Shown here: one piece after another, positions 1-6,409 of the stretch
How the letters are laid out: each line of letters opens with the position of its first letter
Numbering within the stretch: position 1 is the stretch's first letter
Assembly: GCA_035551935.1 (NCBI GenBank)
Contig: DASZMJ010000538.1
Coordinates: 1-8,472, forward strand
Source of the DNA: DASZMJ01 sp035551935
Lineage (GTDB): Bacteria > Planctomycetota > Planctomycetia > Isosphaerales > Isosphaeraceae
Direction of reading: 5' to 3'
DNA length: 8,472 nucleotides
Translations under genes and position numbers: made by a program
The notes under the pieces: generated by a model
What the model was told of the DNA's origin: nothing
Databases searched by the model: none
Seen by the model: only the letters and a program-made list of their open reading frames with translations

Positions 1-170
1 GGTCGCCGCGGGCCGCCGCCCGCGTTATCCTTCACGGATGAGGGCGGACACGGCGTCGGGACCTACCGGGGGAACCCTTTGTCATGAAAATCGCAACTTA
101 GGACCCGCGCAGGAACAAATTGATCACAGCGTCCGGGTGTCAGAGTGTCAAGTCGAGCGGAGCGGATCCG
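1..170. other. Short non-coding stretch downstream of fusA
   Basis: No gene is supported here. Positions 7-13 and 18-24 form a perfect 7-bp inverted repeat with a 4-base loop. It is followed on the plus strand only by a weak T-containing stretch, so it could be a poor terminator for a rightward gene lying off the window, or just GC-rich structure. No clear intrinsic terminator for the leftward fusA gene is visible within these bases. Confidence 0.5.
123..151 (-). promoter_or_regulatory. Possible leftward promoter just downstream of fusA
   Basis: On the minus strand, a perfect -35 hexamer TTGACA (146-151) is followed after 17 bases by TGTGAT (123-128), which matches 4 of 6 positions of the -10 consensus. 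It would start RNA near position 116, reading leftward out of the window, so the gene it serves cannot be seen. The weak -10 and the absence of a downstream gene in view keep this tentative. Confidence 0.25.
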
Positions 171-2261
171 TCAGGCCTTGGCGGTCGCCTTGGCCTCGGT
201 CTGGGCCTTCTTGACGACCTCCTCCTGGATTCGGCTCGGCAGGCGCTGATACTTGAGGAACTCCATGCTGAAGGTCCCCTTGCCCTGGGTCATGCTCCGG
301 AGGTCGTTGGAGTAGCCGAACATCTCCGAGAGGGGGACCTCGGCGGTGATGACGGCGAACCCCTCGCGGTTCTCGGTGCCCAGGATCACGCCGCGCTTCG
401 ACGAGATGGCGCCGGTGACGGGGCCCTGGAAGTCGGTCGGGGTCTCGACCTCGACCTTCATGATCGGCTCCAGCAGCACCGGGTCGGCGCGGCGGAAGGT
501 CTCGCGGAAGCAGTCGCGGGCGCAGATCTGGAAGGCCATGTCGGAGGAGTCGACCTCGTGGTGCTTGCCGTCGGTGAGCACCATCTTGACGCCGAGGACC
601 TCGTAGCCGGCCAGCGGGCCCTTGTGGAGCGAGTCGCGGAAGCCCTTCTCGACCGAGGGGATGTACTCCGTCGGGATGCGCCCGCCGGTGACCTCGTTCT
701 CGAAGACGAACGGCTCGGGGCTGTCCTCGGGCAGGGGCTCCATCGTGCCGACGATCTTGGCGTACTGGCCCGAGCCGCCGGTCTGCTTCTTGTGGACGTA
801 GTCGTAGTGCGTGACCTTCGTCGGCGCCTCGCGGTAGCTGACCTTCGGCATGCCGACGGTGCAGTCGACCTTGTACTCGCGGCGGATCCGCTCGACGTAG
901 ATCTCCAGGTGCAGCTCGCCCATCCCGGAGATGATCGTCTCGCTCGTCTCCTTGTCCACATGGACGCGGAACGTCGGGTCTTCCCGCATGAACCGGTTCA
1001 GGGCCTTGGAGAGCTTGTCCTGGTCGCCCCGCTTGTTGGGAGCGACGGCCAGGTCGATGACCGGCTCGGCGGCGTAGATGCTCTCCAGGGACACGTTCGT
1101 CCCCTCGGCGCAGTACGTGTCGCCGGTGGCGCACTCCAGCCCCATCACGGCGACGATGTCGCCGGCGCCGGCCGAGTCGATGTCCTCCTTCTCGTCGGCG
1201 TGGACGCGGAGGATCCGGCTGATCCGGCCCTTCTTGCGCTGGCGGCTGTTGTAGTAGAAGTGCCCCTTCTTGAGCGTCCCCTGGTAGATCCGCATGTACG
1301 TGACCTGGCCGAACGGCTCCTCGACGAGCTTGAAGGCCATGGCGACCATCGGGCTGTCCGGGTCGGCGGCCAGGGGGACCTCGGCCATGCCGTTGTCGTT
1401 GTCCTTGGCGAAGACCTCGCGGTCCAGGGGGGTGGGCAGGTAGGCGTCGACGGCGTCCAGCAGCGGCTGGACCCCCTTGTTCTTGTACGCCGAGCCGACC
1501 AGCACCGGGCAGACCTGGCTGGCGATGGTCGCCTCGCGGATGGTCTGGTGGATCAGGTCGACGGGCACGTCCTGCTCCTCGAGCAGCAGCTCCATGATCT
1601 TGTCGGAGACCATGGAGAGCGCCTCGAGCATCCCCTGTCGGGCGCGCTCGGCGACGTCGGCCATCTCGGCCGGGATCGGCTCGCGGCGGACGTCCTCGCC
1701 CTTCGGGCCGTCGAAGTAGACGGCCTGGCGGTTGATCAGGTCGATGACGCCCTGGAAGTTCATCTCCGAGCCGATCGGGAGCTGGAGCGGGATGGCCGTC
1801 AGGCCGAGCTTGCTCTCGAGCTGCGCGATGACGTTGGCCGGGTTGGAGCCGGTGCGGTCCATCTTGTTGATGAACGCCAGCCGCGGGACGTTGTACCGCT
1901 TCATCTGGCGGTCGACGGTGATCGACTGCGACTGCACGCCCGCCACGGCGCAGAGCACCAGCACGGCGCCGTCGAGGACGCGGAGCGACCGCTCGACCTC
2001 GACGGTGAAGTCGACGTGGCCGGGGGTGTCGATGATGTTGATCTTCTTGTCCCACCACTGCACGGTCGTCGCGGCGGAGGTGATCGTGATCCCGCGCTCC
2101 TTCTCGAGCTCCATGTGGTCCATGGTGGCGCCTTCGCCGCGGACCTCCTTGACCGAGTGGATCTTGCCCGCGTAGTACAGGATCCGCTCGGTCAGCGTGG
2201 TCTTGCCCGAGTCGATGTGGGCCGAGATGCCGATGTTGCGGACGTGGCGGAGGTTTTCCAT
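171..2261 (-). CDS. fusA: Elongation factor G (translational GTPase, mitochondrial/spd-type EF-G1)
   Basis: EF-G binds the ribosome with GTP and drives translocation of tRNA and mRNA in the cytoplasm. The 696-residue length is normal. All GTPase motifs are visible: G1 AHIDSGKT (14-21), G2 RGITI (56-60), G3 DTPGH (78-82), G4 NKMD (132-135) and G5 SAYK (257-260). The remaining EF-G domains follow, including GMGELHLEIY in domain III and the GGSGQY loop in domain IV. Serine in G1 (HIDSGK rather than the usual HIDAGK), the MELEKERGITI stretch and VLCAVAGVQ resemble mitochondrial EF-G1, as in the spdEFG1 subgroup known from spirochaetes, planctomycetes and deltaproteobacteria; assigning it to that subgroup is inference. 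The ATG at 2261 puts G1 at the expected place, and a modest GAGAAG ribosome site lies 11 bases upstream. It stands alone, without rpsL, rpsG or tuf beside it. A promoter candidate at 2501-2528 implies a long leader. Confidence 0.97.
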   Translation of the reverse strand: MENLRHVRNIGISAHIDSGKTTLTERILYYAGKIHSVKEVRGEGATMDHMELEKERGITITSAATTVQWWDKKINIIDTPGHVDFTVEVERSLRVLDGAVLVLCAVAGVQSQSITVDRQMKRYNVPRLAFINKMDRTGSNPANVIAQLESKLGLTAIPLQLPIGSEMNFQGVIDLINRQAVYFDGPKGEDVRREPIPAEMADVAERARQGMLEALSMVSDKIMELLLEEQDVPVDLIHQTIREATIASQVCPVLVGSAYKNKGVQPLLDAVDAYLPTPLDREVFAKDNDNGMAEVPLAADPDSPMVAMAFKLVEEPFGQVTYMRIYQGTLKKGHFYYNSRQRKKGRISRILRVHADEKEDIDSAGAGDIVAVMGLECATGDTYCAEGTNVSLESIYAAEPVIDLAVAPNKRGDQDKLSKALNRFMREDPTFRVHVDKETSETIISGMGELHLEIYVERIRREYKVDCTVGMPKVSYREAPTKVTHYDYVHKKQTGGSGQYAKIVGTMEPLPEDSPEPFVFENEVTGGRIPTEYIPSVEKGFRDSLHKGPLAGYEVLGVKMVLTDGKHHEVDSSDMAFQICARDCFRETFRRADPVLLEPIMKVEVETPTDFQGPVTGAISSKRGVILGTENREGFAVITAEVPLSEMFGYSNDLRSMTQGKGTFSMEFLKYQRLPSRIQEEVVKKAQTEAKATAKA

Positions 2262-2286
2262 GGTCGGTCGTGCTTCTCGAAAAGGC

Positions 2287-2374
2287 CACCCGGCCGACGC
2301 TTTATTGCTCTCGGGCCCCGGCCATTCGCCGGGTGCGGGTGGGGTGCGCTCGGCCCGTCGTCACGCCGACGGGC
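2287..2374 (-). promoter_or_regulatory. Structured fusA leader with competing base-pairings
   Basis: In leader RNA order, CACCCGGC (2335-2328) can pair locally with GCCGGG (2322-2317), or over a longer range with GCCGGGTG (2294-2287). The two pairings exclude each other. The second partner lies 8 bases upstream of the fusA ribosome site. A separate perfect 8-bp hairpin (GCCCGTCG, 2353-2360, with 2367-2374) lies just upstream. This could be a regulatory leader, but GC-rich DNA forms such pairings by chance and no known riboswitch is recognised. Confidence 0.3.
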
Positions 2375-2500
2375 AATCCTTCGTGGTCTCGATCCGTAGT
2401 TCGCGGGGGTACGTCGGGGGACGGATGACGGCGAGCTTAACCGACGATGATGTCCGGCGTGTGAAGGGCCCGTGTCGGTCCCATGTTTCGCAGGCGAACT

Positions 2501-2528
2501 ATCATAGCGATCCCCGGCCTTCGGTCAA
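2501..2528 (-). promoter_or_regulatory. Predicted sigma70-type promoter of fusA
   Basis: On the minus strand, TTGACC (2523-2528) is followed after 16 bases by TATGAT (2501-2506), each matching 5 of 6 consensus positions. Transcription would start near 2494 and give a leader of roughly 233 bases before the fusA ATG. The site lies beyond the neighbouring gene's terminator, as expected for an independent unit. It is a motif match only. Confidence 0.55.
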
Positions 2529-2667
2529 GCCCCCGCGCCGGCGGGGCAAACTCTATACGATTGTACGAAAGATCCGGCCTGCGGGAATGGGATTTTTTTC
2601 GAGATTTGCTCCCGACGCGGAACCGCGCCGGGCCGAACCGCCCGCGCGGCCGCCGGCCGGACGAAGA

Positions 2668-2696
2668 AAGGCCGCCCCGGAGAGTGGGGCGGCCTT
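2668..2696 (-). terminator. Intrinsic terminator of the 2737-3564 PEP-CTERM gene
   Basis: An 11-bp perfect stem (2668-2678 with 2686-2696; core GGCCGCCCC/GGGGCGGCC) encloses a 7-base loop. On the minus strand it ends in a T-rich run (CTTTCTTCG). It starts 40 bases past the stop codon of the leftward gene, the normal place for a rho-independent terminator. Confidence 0.8.
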
Positions 2697-2736
2697 CAGG
2701 ATTCCGGACGTGGGCGGCGCGTCGGGATCGTTGACG

Positions 2737-3564
2737 TCAGGCGATGGCCGGCCGACGCCGGCGGGCCTTGGCCCAGCCGATCGAGGCCAGGCCGATCGAG
2801 GCCAGGGCCAGCGTCCCCGGCTCCGGAGTCGCCGACGGCGGCTGCTTCGGCGGCACCACGGTCCCCCGGATGACGCCATCGCCGCTCGTCCCGAACAGGA
2901 AGTTGACGTTGCTGAAGGTCGCGCCGGCGAAGCTGAAGCCCGCACTCGTGTCCTTCAGGACGAACTCCAGCGTGTTCCCCGAGAACGGCTCCTGGGCGCT
3001 GAGGCCGCCGGTCAAGGAGGTGCCGGTGGCGACGATCCCGAAGTTGGCGTTATTCAACTTGTAGTGGGTGCTGCCGACCTTCAGGTCCGCCGTGAAGGCC
3101 CCGTTGAATCCGTTCGTGGCGATGCCGAAGTCGCCGGTGACCTTCGTGTTGCCGCCCTTGTTGTAGGCGTCGTTCCAGGTGTTGGCGAACGACGTAGTGC
3201 CGCCCAGCTCCGTGCTCCCACCCGGGAGCGTCGGGCTCAGGGGCATGGCCGATCCGAAGTTGACGCCGCCGACGCCGCCGACGCTGTACGTCAGGCCGAT
3301 CAGGACGTCGGCGGGGGTGGGGGTCCCGCCCGGGGTCGTGTTCGACAGGTCGATGATCAGCTGGTTCGGGGAGGCGGTGTCATAGGCGAACGTCACGCTC
3401 GCCGAGACGGTGGTGTGCCCGGATGAACCGGGGTCGTTGTTGGTCCCCGACCCCGACGCCGTCGCCAGCGTAACGATCGTCCCCCGAGACTCCCCGGCCG
3501 TCCCGAGGACGAGGAACGCCACGAGGGACGGCGCTAACATGGTAAATCGACGCAGCCCGCTCAA
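2737..3564 (-). CDS. Secreted PEP-CTERM sorting domain protein (first of two)
   Basis: This is an exported, exosortase-type surface protein of unknown role, about 275 residues. The N-terminus has a basic start (SGLRRF), then a hydrophobic segment (LAPSLVAFLVLG) typical of a signal peptide. The middle is rich in Gly, Thr, Ser and Asn and looks beta-stranded; the LSNTT-PADVLIGL pattern is one I associate with PEP-CTERM surface proteins. The C-terminus has PEP (247-249), a hydrophobic helix and an RRRR tail. I chose a TTG start because AAAGGAGG (3569-3576) lies 4 bases upstream. The in-frame ATG at 3540 would be 28 bases from that site, and those at 3606 and 3645 have no ribosome site. A weak TAGAAT -10 candidate lies at 3633-3638 without a good -35. 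Two exact 15-bp repeats occur in the anchor helix. No exosortase is encoded nearby. Confidence 0.85.
   Translation of the reverse strand: MSGLRRFTMLAPSLVAFLVLGTAGESRGTIVTLATASGSGTNNDPGSSGHTTVSASVTFAYDTASPNQLIIDLSNTTPGGTPTPADVLIGLTYSVGGVGGVNFGSAMPLSPTLPGGSTELGGTTSFANTWNDAYNKGGNTKVTGDFGIATNGFNGAFTADLKVGSTHYKLNNANFGIVATGTSLTGGLSAQEPFSGNTLEFVLKDTSAGFSFAGATFSNVNFLFGTSGDGVIRGTVVPPKQPPSATPEPGTLALASIGLASIGWAKARRRRPAIA
2776..2805. repeat. Exact 15-bp tandem duplication in the PEP-CTERM anchor
   Basis: GCCGATCGAGGCCAG occurs twice back to back (2776-2790 and 2791-2805). On the coding minus strand it encodes a doubled LASIG pentapeptide within the hydrophobic helix of the sorting signal. The repeat is in frame, so gain or loss of a unit would shorten or lengthen the helix by five residues. 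Confidence 0.9.
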
Positions 3565-3907
3565 GTTGCCTCCTTTGACTCTCACGAGTGTGTTTGCATG
3601 CGACATCCCATGAAAGAGTGGTCGCGGTAGGGATTCTAAGCCCACCGGGAACCCAGATCCAGGTCATGTTGAGTAAAAAAATGCGTTTGACGTCCTGCGT
3701 TGAGACGTGGCGACACTCGGTGATGAAAAAAGCCACCCCGGGGTGAGCGGGGTGGCTTTCGTGAACCATGCCGCACGGGGGCGCGGGCGGGGACATGACA
3801 TCAGGCGGCGGCTGGCCGCCTCGAGGCGGGCACGATTGGCCCGCTCCTGACGCCGCGGAGGAGGCCCGAGCTGCCCCTCGGAGCCTTCTGGTGCGTCGCC
3901 GAGGACT
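3565..3907. other. Intergenic region between the two PEP-CTERM genes
   Basis: This 343-base gap has two parts. The left part (3565-3726) is the less GC-rich upstream region of the first PEP-CTERM gene, with its AAAGGAGG ribosome site at 3569-3576 and a possible -10 (TAGAAT, 3633-3638). The right part (3760-3907) lies between the stop of the second PEP-CTERM gene and its terminator. It is very GC-rich and full of inverted repeats: 3804-3809 with 3815-3820, a 14-base perfect palindrome at 3817-3830, and 3826-3831 with 3839-3844. I find no convincing gene in it. Confidence 0.65.
3729..3759 (-). terminator. Intrinsic terminator of the 3908-4600 PEP-CTERM gene
   Basis: An 11-bp perfect stem (AAAGCCACCCC, 3729-3739, with GGGGTGGCTTT, 3749-3759) and a 9-base loop are followed on the minus strand by a six-base T run (complement of 3726-3731). 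This is a textbook rho-independent terminator for leftward transcription. It is unusual in lying about 150 bases past the stop codon at 3908. Confidence 0.8.
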
Positions 3908-4600
3908 TCAGACGAGGCGACGACGCCTCTGCCAGCGGGCGCCGAGGCCCATCACGCCGCCGATGGCGGCCAGGATCATCGTCGACGGTTCGGGCGTGGC
4001 ATTCGTCGTCTGGATCGGATCGAGCTTCGTCACGGCGACGAAGCCGGTTTCGGTCGGTTGGTTGAGGTGGGCGGCGAAGTAGCCGGCCGGGTTGCCGCCC
4101 GTGGCCAGCAACGAGAAATTGGCGGCGGTCGCCAGCGCGAAGTCGCCCGAATTCTTCATCTGGACGACGATCGTCTCGTCGGCGCTGCGCAAGCTGTTCG
4201 AGGCCGACGACGGTTCCACCACGACCGTGTACTTCCCGAAGCCGTCCTGGGCGTTCTGATTGAGCGTCGTGCTCACCTTGCTCCAGACCTGGTCATTGGT
4301 GGCCGTGACGTCGAATTTGCTGGTGGCGACGCTGGTATTGAAGCCGAACGAGTCGAACTTCCCGGTCGTCGACTTGATCTCGAACGTCACCGTCCCGGTC
4401 GTGGTGTTGTCGGTGAGGGTCACCGTCCCGTACGGAGACGCGAGATGCGCCGTACCGTCCTCGACGTTGAACGCGTACGAGACCGTTCCCGCCGAGGCGT
4501 CGCGCCCCGCGGTCGCCGCCAGGGCGAGCGCGACGCCCGCGGCGAGGGTGATCCATCGAGGACTTGCTCTCATTTTCATTGCTGCACCCATCTTTCTCAT
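3908..4600 (-). CDS. Secreted PEP-CTERM sorting domain protein (second of two)
   Basis: This predicted exported surface protein of about 230 residues has no assignable biochemical role. A signal peptide is clear (basic MKMRASPRW, then ITLAAGVALALAATAG, cleavage probably near DASAG). The mature part opens with a beta-rich segment containing YGTVTLTDN and later GFN, a pattern common in PEP-CTERM secreted proteins. The C-terminus carries PEP at about 203-205, a short hydrophobic helix (MILAAIGGVMGLGA) and an RRRR tail, the exosortase-recognised anchor. It is not visibly similar to the neighbouring PEP-CTERM protein outside this tail. The exact start is uncertain: in-frame ATGs lie at 4600, 4591, 4579 and 4573, none with a strong ribosome site. 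All give the same signal peptide core, and 4579 is an attractive alternative. A near-consensus promoter lies just upstream, and its terminator is at 3729-3759. Confidence 0.85.
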   Translation of the reverse strand: MRKMGAAMKMRASPRWITLAAGVALALAATAGRDASAGTVSYAFNVEDGTAHLASPYGTVTLTDNTTTGTVTFEIKSTTGKFDSFGFNTSVATSKFDVTATNDQVWSKVSTTLNQNAQDGFGKYTVVVEPSSASNSLRSADETIVVQMKNSGDFALATAANFSLLATGGNPAGYFAAHLNQPTETGFVAVTKLDPIQTTNATPEPSTMILAAIGGVMGLGARWQRRRRLV

Positions 4601-4661
4601 CAGGTGTCGTCGTCGAACGCTGCGGGGGGGATCGTCCTCCCAACAACACACAGCGGCCTGC

Positions 4662-4689
4662 ATTATCGAGGTCATGCAGACAATGTCAA
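4662..4689 (-). promoter_or_regulatory. Predicted sigma70-type promoter of the 3908-4600 gene
   Basis: On the minus strand, a perfect TTGACA (4684-4689) is followed after 16 bases by GATAAT (4662-4667), 5 of 6 matches to consensus. Transcription would start near 4655, giving a leader of about 55-75 bases depending on the start codon. The leader contains a seven-base C tract (4624-4630) and a GGAGGA sequence (4635-4640) with no start codon at a suitable distance. Confidence 0.65.
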
Positions 4690-4814
4690 CGGTAAAGTTC
4701 GTGTCGGGGCAGTTATTTCCCGAAGAGTTGTGGAAAGCTGCGAGCAGATTTAAGCAAGAGGACCGATCGCATGCTCGCTTCTTTTGGCAGGACGTCGACC
4801 AACCCATTCTTTTG

Positions 4815-6266
4815 TCAATACCAGAGCGCCAGGAGGGCCAGCTTTACTCGGGCGCCGATCGGCGGCGGCGGCAACGGGGCGGTCAGGCGTTCGGAGGCGG
4901 CGGCGTCGGCGGCGAAGAGGACGCGGTCGAGCTCGGCGACGAGGGAGGGGGTCGTCGTGGTCAGCGAGACCTCGCGGTTGTTGCGGAGGCTCAATTCGTC
5001 GAAGTTGCCGGTGCCGAAGTAGGCCCAGGCGCCGTCGACGGACATCGCCTTGACGTGGGTCATCGCCGGGTACAAATACACCTCCGCCCCGGCGCGGAGC
5101 AGGCGGTTGGCCATCAGGGCCTCGAACTGGTTCTCCGCCCGGATGTTGCCCCGCAACGTCAGGATCGCCACCACCGCGACCCCCCGGCGGCGGGCATCGA
5201 CGAGCTTCTCGGCGAGGATGCGGTCGCTGAAGTACGGGTTCTCCAGGACGATGCGCCGCTGCGCGTGGTCGACCGCGTTGTAGACCGCGTCCCGTAGCGA
5301 ACGCTCGTTCACGTCCGTCCGGACCATCCGCACGACCGCATTCGGGGCCGGCGACGTTGCGGGAGGGCAAGGCCGAGGCGCCGGCGGGCCGCCGAGCTCG
5401 GCCCAGCGGTCGGCGAAGAGGCGGGCATACTGGGCGACGATCGGCCCCTCGGCCAGGAACGCGAAGTTGTGCCAGCGACGGCGGGCGACCTCGGTCAGGA
5501 TCATGCTGCCGGACCAGGCGACGCGGTCATCCACGACGGCGACCTTGCGGTGATCGAACCGGCAGTCGGTGCCCGGCTCCTCGATGAGTCGGACGTTCGG
5601 CACGCACGCCAGGCGGTCGAGGAACGTCGGCTCGCCCCGCGCCGCGGCGGCGTTGTGGACGAGGAAGCCGGTCCGATCGACCAGCAGTCGGACCGCCACC
5701 CCCGCCCTCGCCCGCTCGGCCAGGGCGGCGGCGACCTCGCGGCCGGTCGGGTCGTCCTCCCAGCCCCAGAGGACCAGGTCGACCCGGCTCCGGGCCGTCG
5801 CGATGATCCCCAGGAGGGCCTGGACCGCCGCGTCGCTGTCGGGGATCAACGTCAAGGTCGCCGGCGTCGGCGGCCCTCCCGCGTCGCCGAGGTCCCGCCC
5901 CGGAAACCGCGGCGCGAGCGGGCAGTCCCCCGGCGGCAGCGGGCCATCGAAGGCGAATGCCCTCACGACTTCTTGCCCGCGTGTCCCGAGCCGTTCGGCC
6001 GTCCTCCCCAGCAACCGGCCCGTCCCCTGGACCGGATTCTGCGCGAGGCCCGCGACGGTCGCGCCGACCGCCTCGCGCGCGATCTCGACCTTCTGCGACC
6101 GGCCGACGGCCGGGTATCCCTCGAAGCTCGCCCCCGGCGGCTGCACCGCGTTCGGCGGCACCGGCCCGCGCCTGCCGTGCTCGCCCCCCTCTGCCCTGTA
6201 TCCCCCCGGCGCGACCGCGACCGACACGGCCACGACGATCCCGGACCGGACGCGACTTCGGATCAT
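4815..6266 (-). CDS. Phospholipase D / cardiolipin synthase-like protein, exported
   Basis: This is a two-domain phospholipase D superfamily enzyme of 483 residues. Members use paired HxKx4D motifs to cleave or transfer phosphodiester groups, usually on phospholipids. Both motifs are intact: H239-K241-D246 (DHRKVAVVDD) and H404-K406-D411 (HVKAMSVDG). Each is followed by the usual glycine-serine/threonine and asparagine context (GSMI; GTGNFDELSLRNNRE). The second context resembles cardiolipin synthases. The first domain spans about 136-291, a Pro/Ala-rich linker about 293-310, and the second domain about 311-460. The N-terminus (RSRVRSGIVVAVSVAVAPGG) looks like a signal peptide or single anchor, unlike the two helices of ClsA. 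Residues 28-135 are an unassigned extension. The ATG at 6266 is chosen because it begins that signal; its ribosome site is weak. The gene is divergent from hisE. Substrate is unknown: phospholipid is likely, and a phosphodiesterase or nuclease role is not excluded. Confidence 0.88.
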   Translation of the reverse strand: MIRSRVRSGIVVAVSVAVAPGGYRAEGGEHGRRGPVPPNAVQPPGASFEGYPAVGRSQKVEIAREAVGATVAGLAQNPVQGTGRLLGRTAERLGTRGQEVVRAFAFDGPLPPGDCPLAPRFPGRDLGDAGGPPTPATLTLIPDSDAAVQALLGIIATARSRVDLVLWGWEDDPTGREVAAALAERARAGVAVRLLVDRTGFLVHNAAAARGEPTFLDRLACVPNVRLIEEPGTDCRFDHRKVAVVDDRVAWSGSMILTEVARRRWHNFAFLAEGPIVAQYARLFADRWAELGGPPAPRPCPPATSPAPNAVVRMVRTDVNERSLRDAVYNAVDHAQRRIVLENPYFSDRILAEKLVDARRRGVAVVAILTLRGNIRAENQFEALMANRLLRAGAEVYLYPAMTHVKAMSVDGAWAYFGTGNFDELSLRNNREVSLTTTTPSLVAELDRVLFAADAAASERLTAPLPPPPIGARVKLALLALWY

Positions 6267-6324
6267 GGCCAGGACCCCGCGAGACTTTCGCCAGCGTTCC
6301 TCTTCTCATCGTCCCGCGGCGTCC

Positions 6325-6353
6325 TTCAGTCGCACCGAATCCCCCGTTACAAT
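6325..6353 (+). promoter_or_regulatory. Possible promoter of hisE
   Basis: TACAAT (6348-6353) matches 5 of 6 -10 positions. With a 17-base spacer the -35 is TTCAGT (6325-6330), only a partial match. A start near 6360 would leave a leader of about 50 bases before hisE. It lies in the 143-base divergent gap between hisE and the phospholipase D-like gene; no matching leftward promoter was found. Confidence 0.35.
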
Positions 6354-6409
6354 GCGCTCGAAGGGTGCCGCGGCGCGGTCGGCCCGGAATCCGTCCTCCT
6401 GGGTGAGCG

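Larger units (their letters stand above)
2262..2736. other. Intergenic region: fusA leader and promoter, then terminator of the next gene
   Basis: This 475-base gap holds no supported gene. Nearest fusA it contains the GAGAAG ribosome site (2273-2278) and two leader hairpins: 2317-2322 pairing with 2328-2333, and a perfect 8-bp stem, 2353-2360 pairing with 2367-2374. Next come a sigma70-like promoter (2501-2528) and a T7/A7 tract at 2593-2599. The far end carries the intrinsic terminator of the neighbouring PEP-CTERM gene (2668-2696). Rightward open frames across the gap lack ribosome sites and recognisable protein content. Confidence 0.7.

Noticed and set aside
7..24. GC hairpin at the left edge as a terminator
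   Set aside because: The 7-bp stem is perfect, but neither strand has a proper T run after it, so it is mentioned only as structure.
32..85. 17-codon minus-strand frame after the leftward promoter candidate
   Set aside because: No ribosome site and very Arg/Pro-rich; too short to support from sequence alone.
148..2289. Second long minus-strand frame overlapping fusA
   Set aside because: It is an out-of-frame, Arg/Pro/Gly-rich product of high GC content inside a certain gene.
120..2399. Long plus-strand open frame fully antisense to fusA
   Set aside because: It mirrors the GC-biased codons of EF-G, has low-complexity Leu/Val/Asp/Arg-rich content, no ribosome site and no recognisable domain. 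EF-G on the other strand is certain.
2552..2599. Alternative fusA promoter using TACAAT (2560-2565) and the A7 tract (2593-2599)
   Set aside because: No acceptable -35 at a permitted spacing; the 2501-2528 pair is clearly better.
2197..3426. Plus-strand open frame crossing the fusA start, the intergenic gap and the first PEP-CTERM gene
   Set aside because: It runs over a promoter and a terminator and is Arg/Gly-rich without domains. The opposite strand has a clear secreted protein.
4690..4814. Terminator for the phospholipase D-like gene
   Set aside because: A GCGAGC/GCTCGC pair is separated by a long loop and has no proper T run; not convincing.
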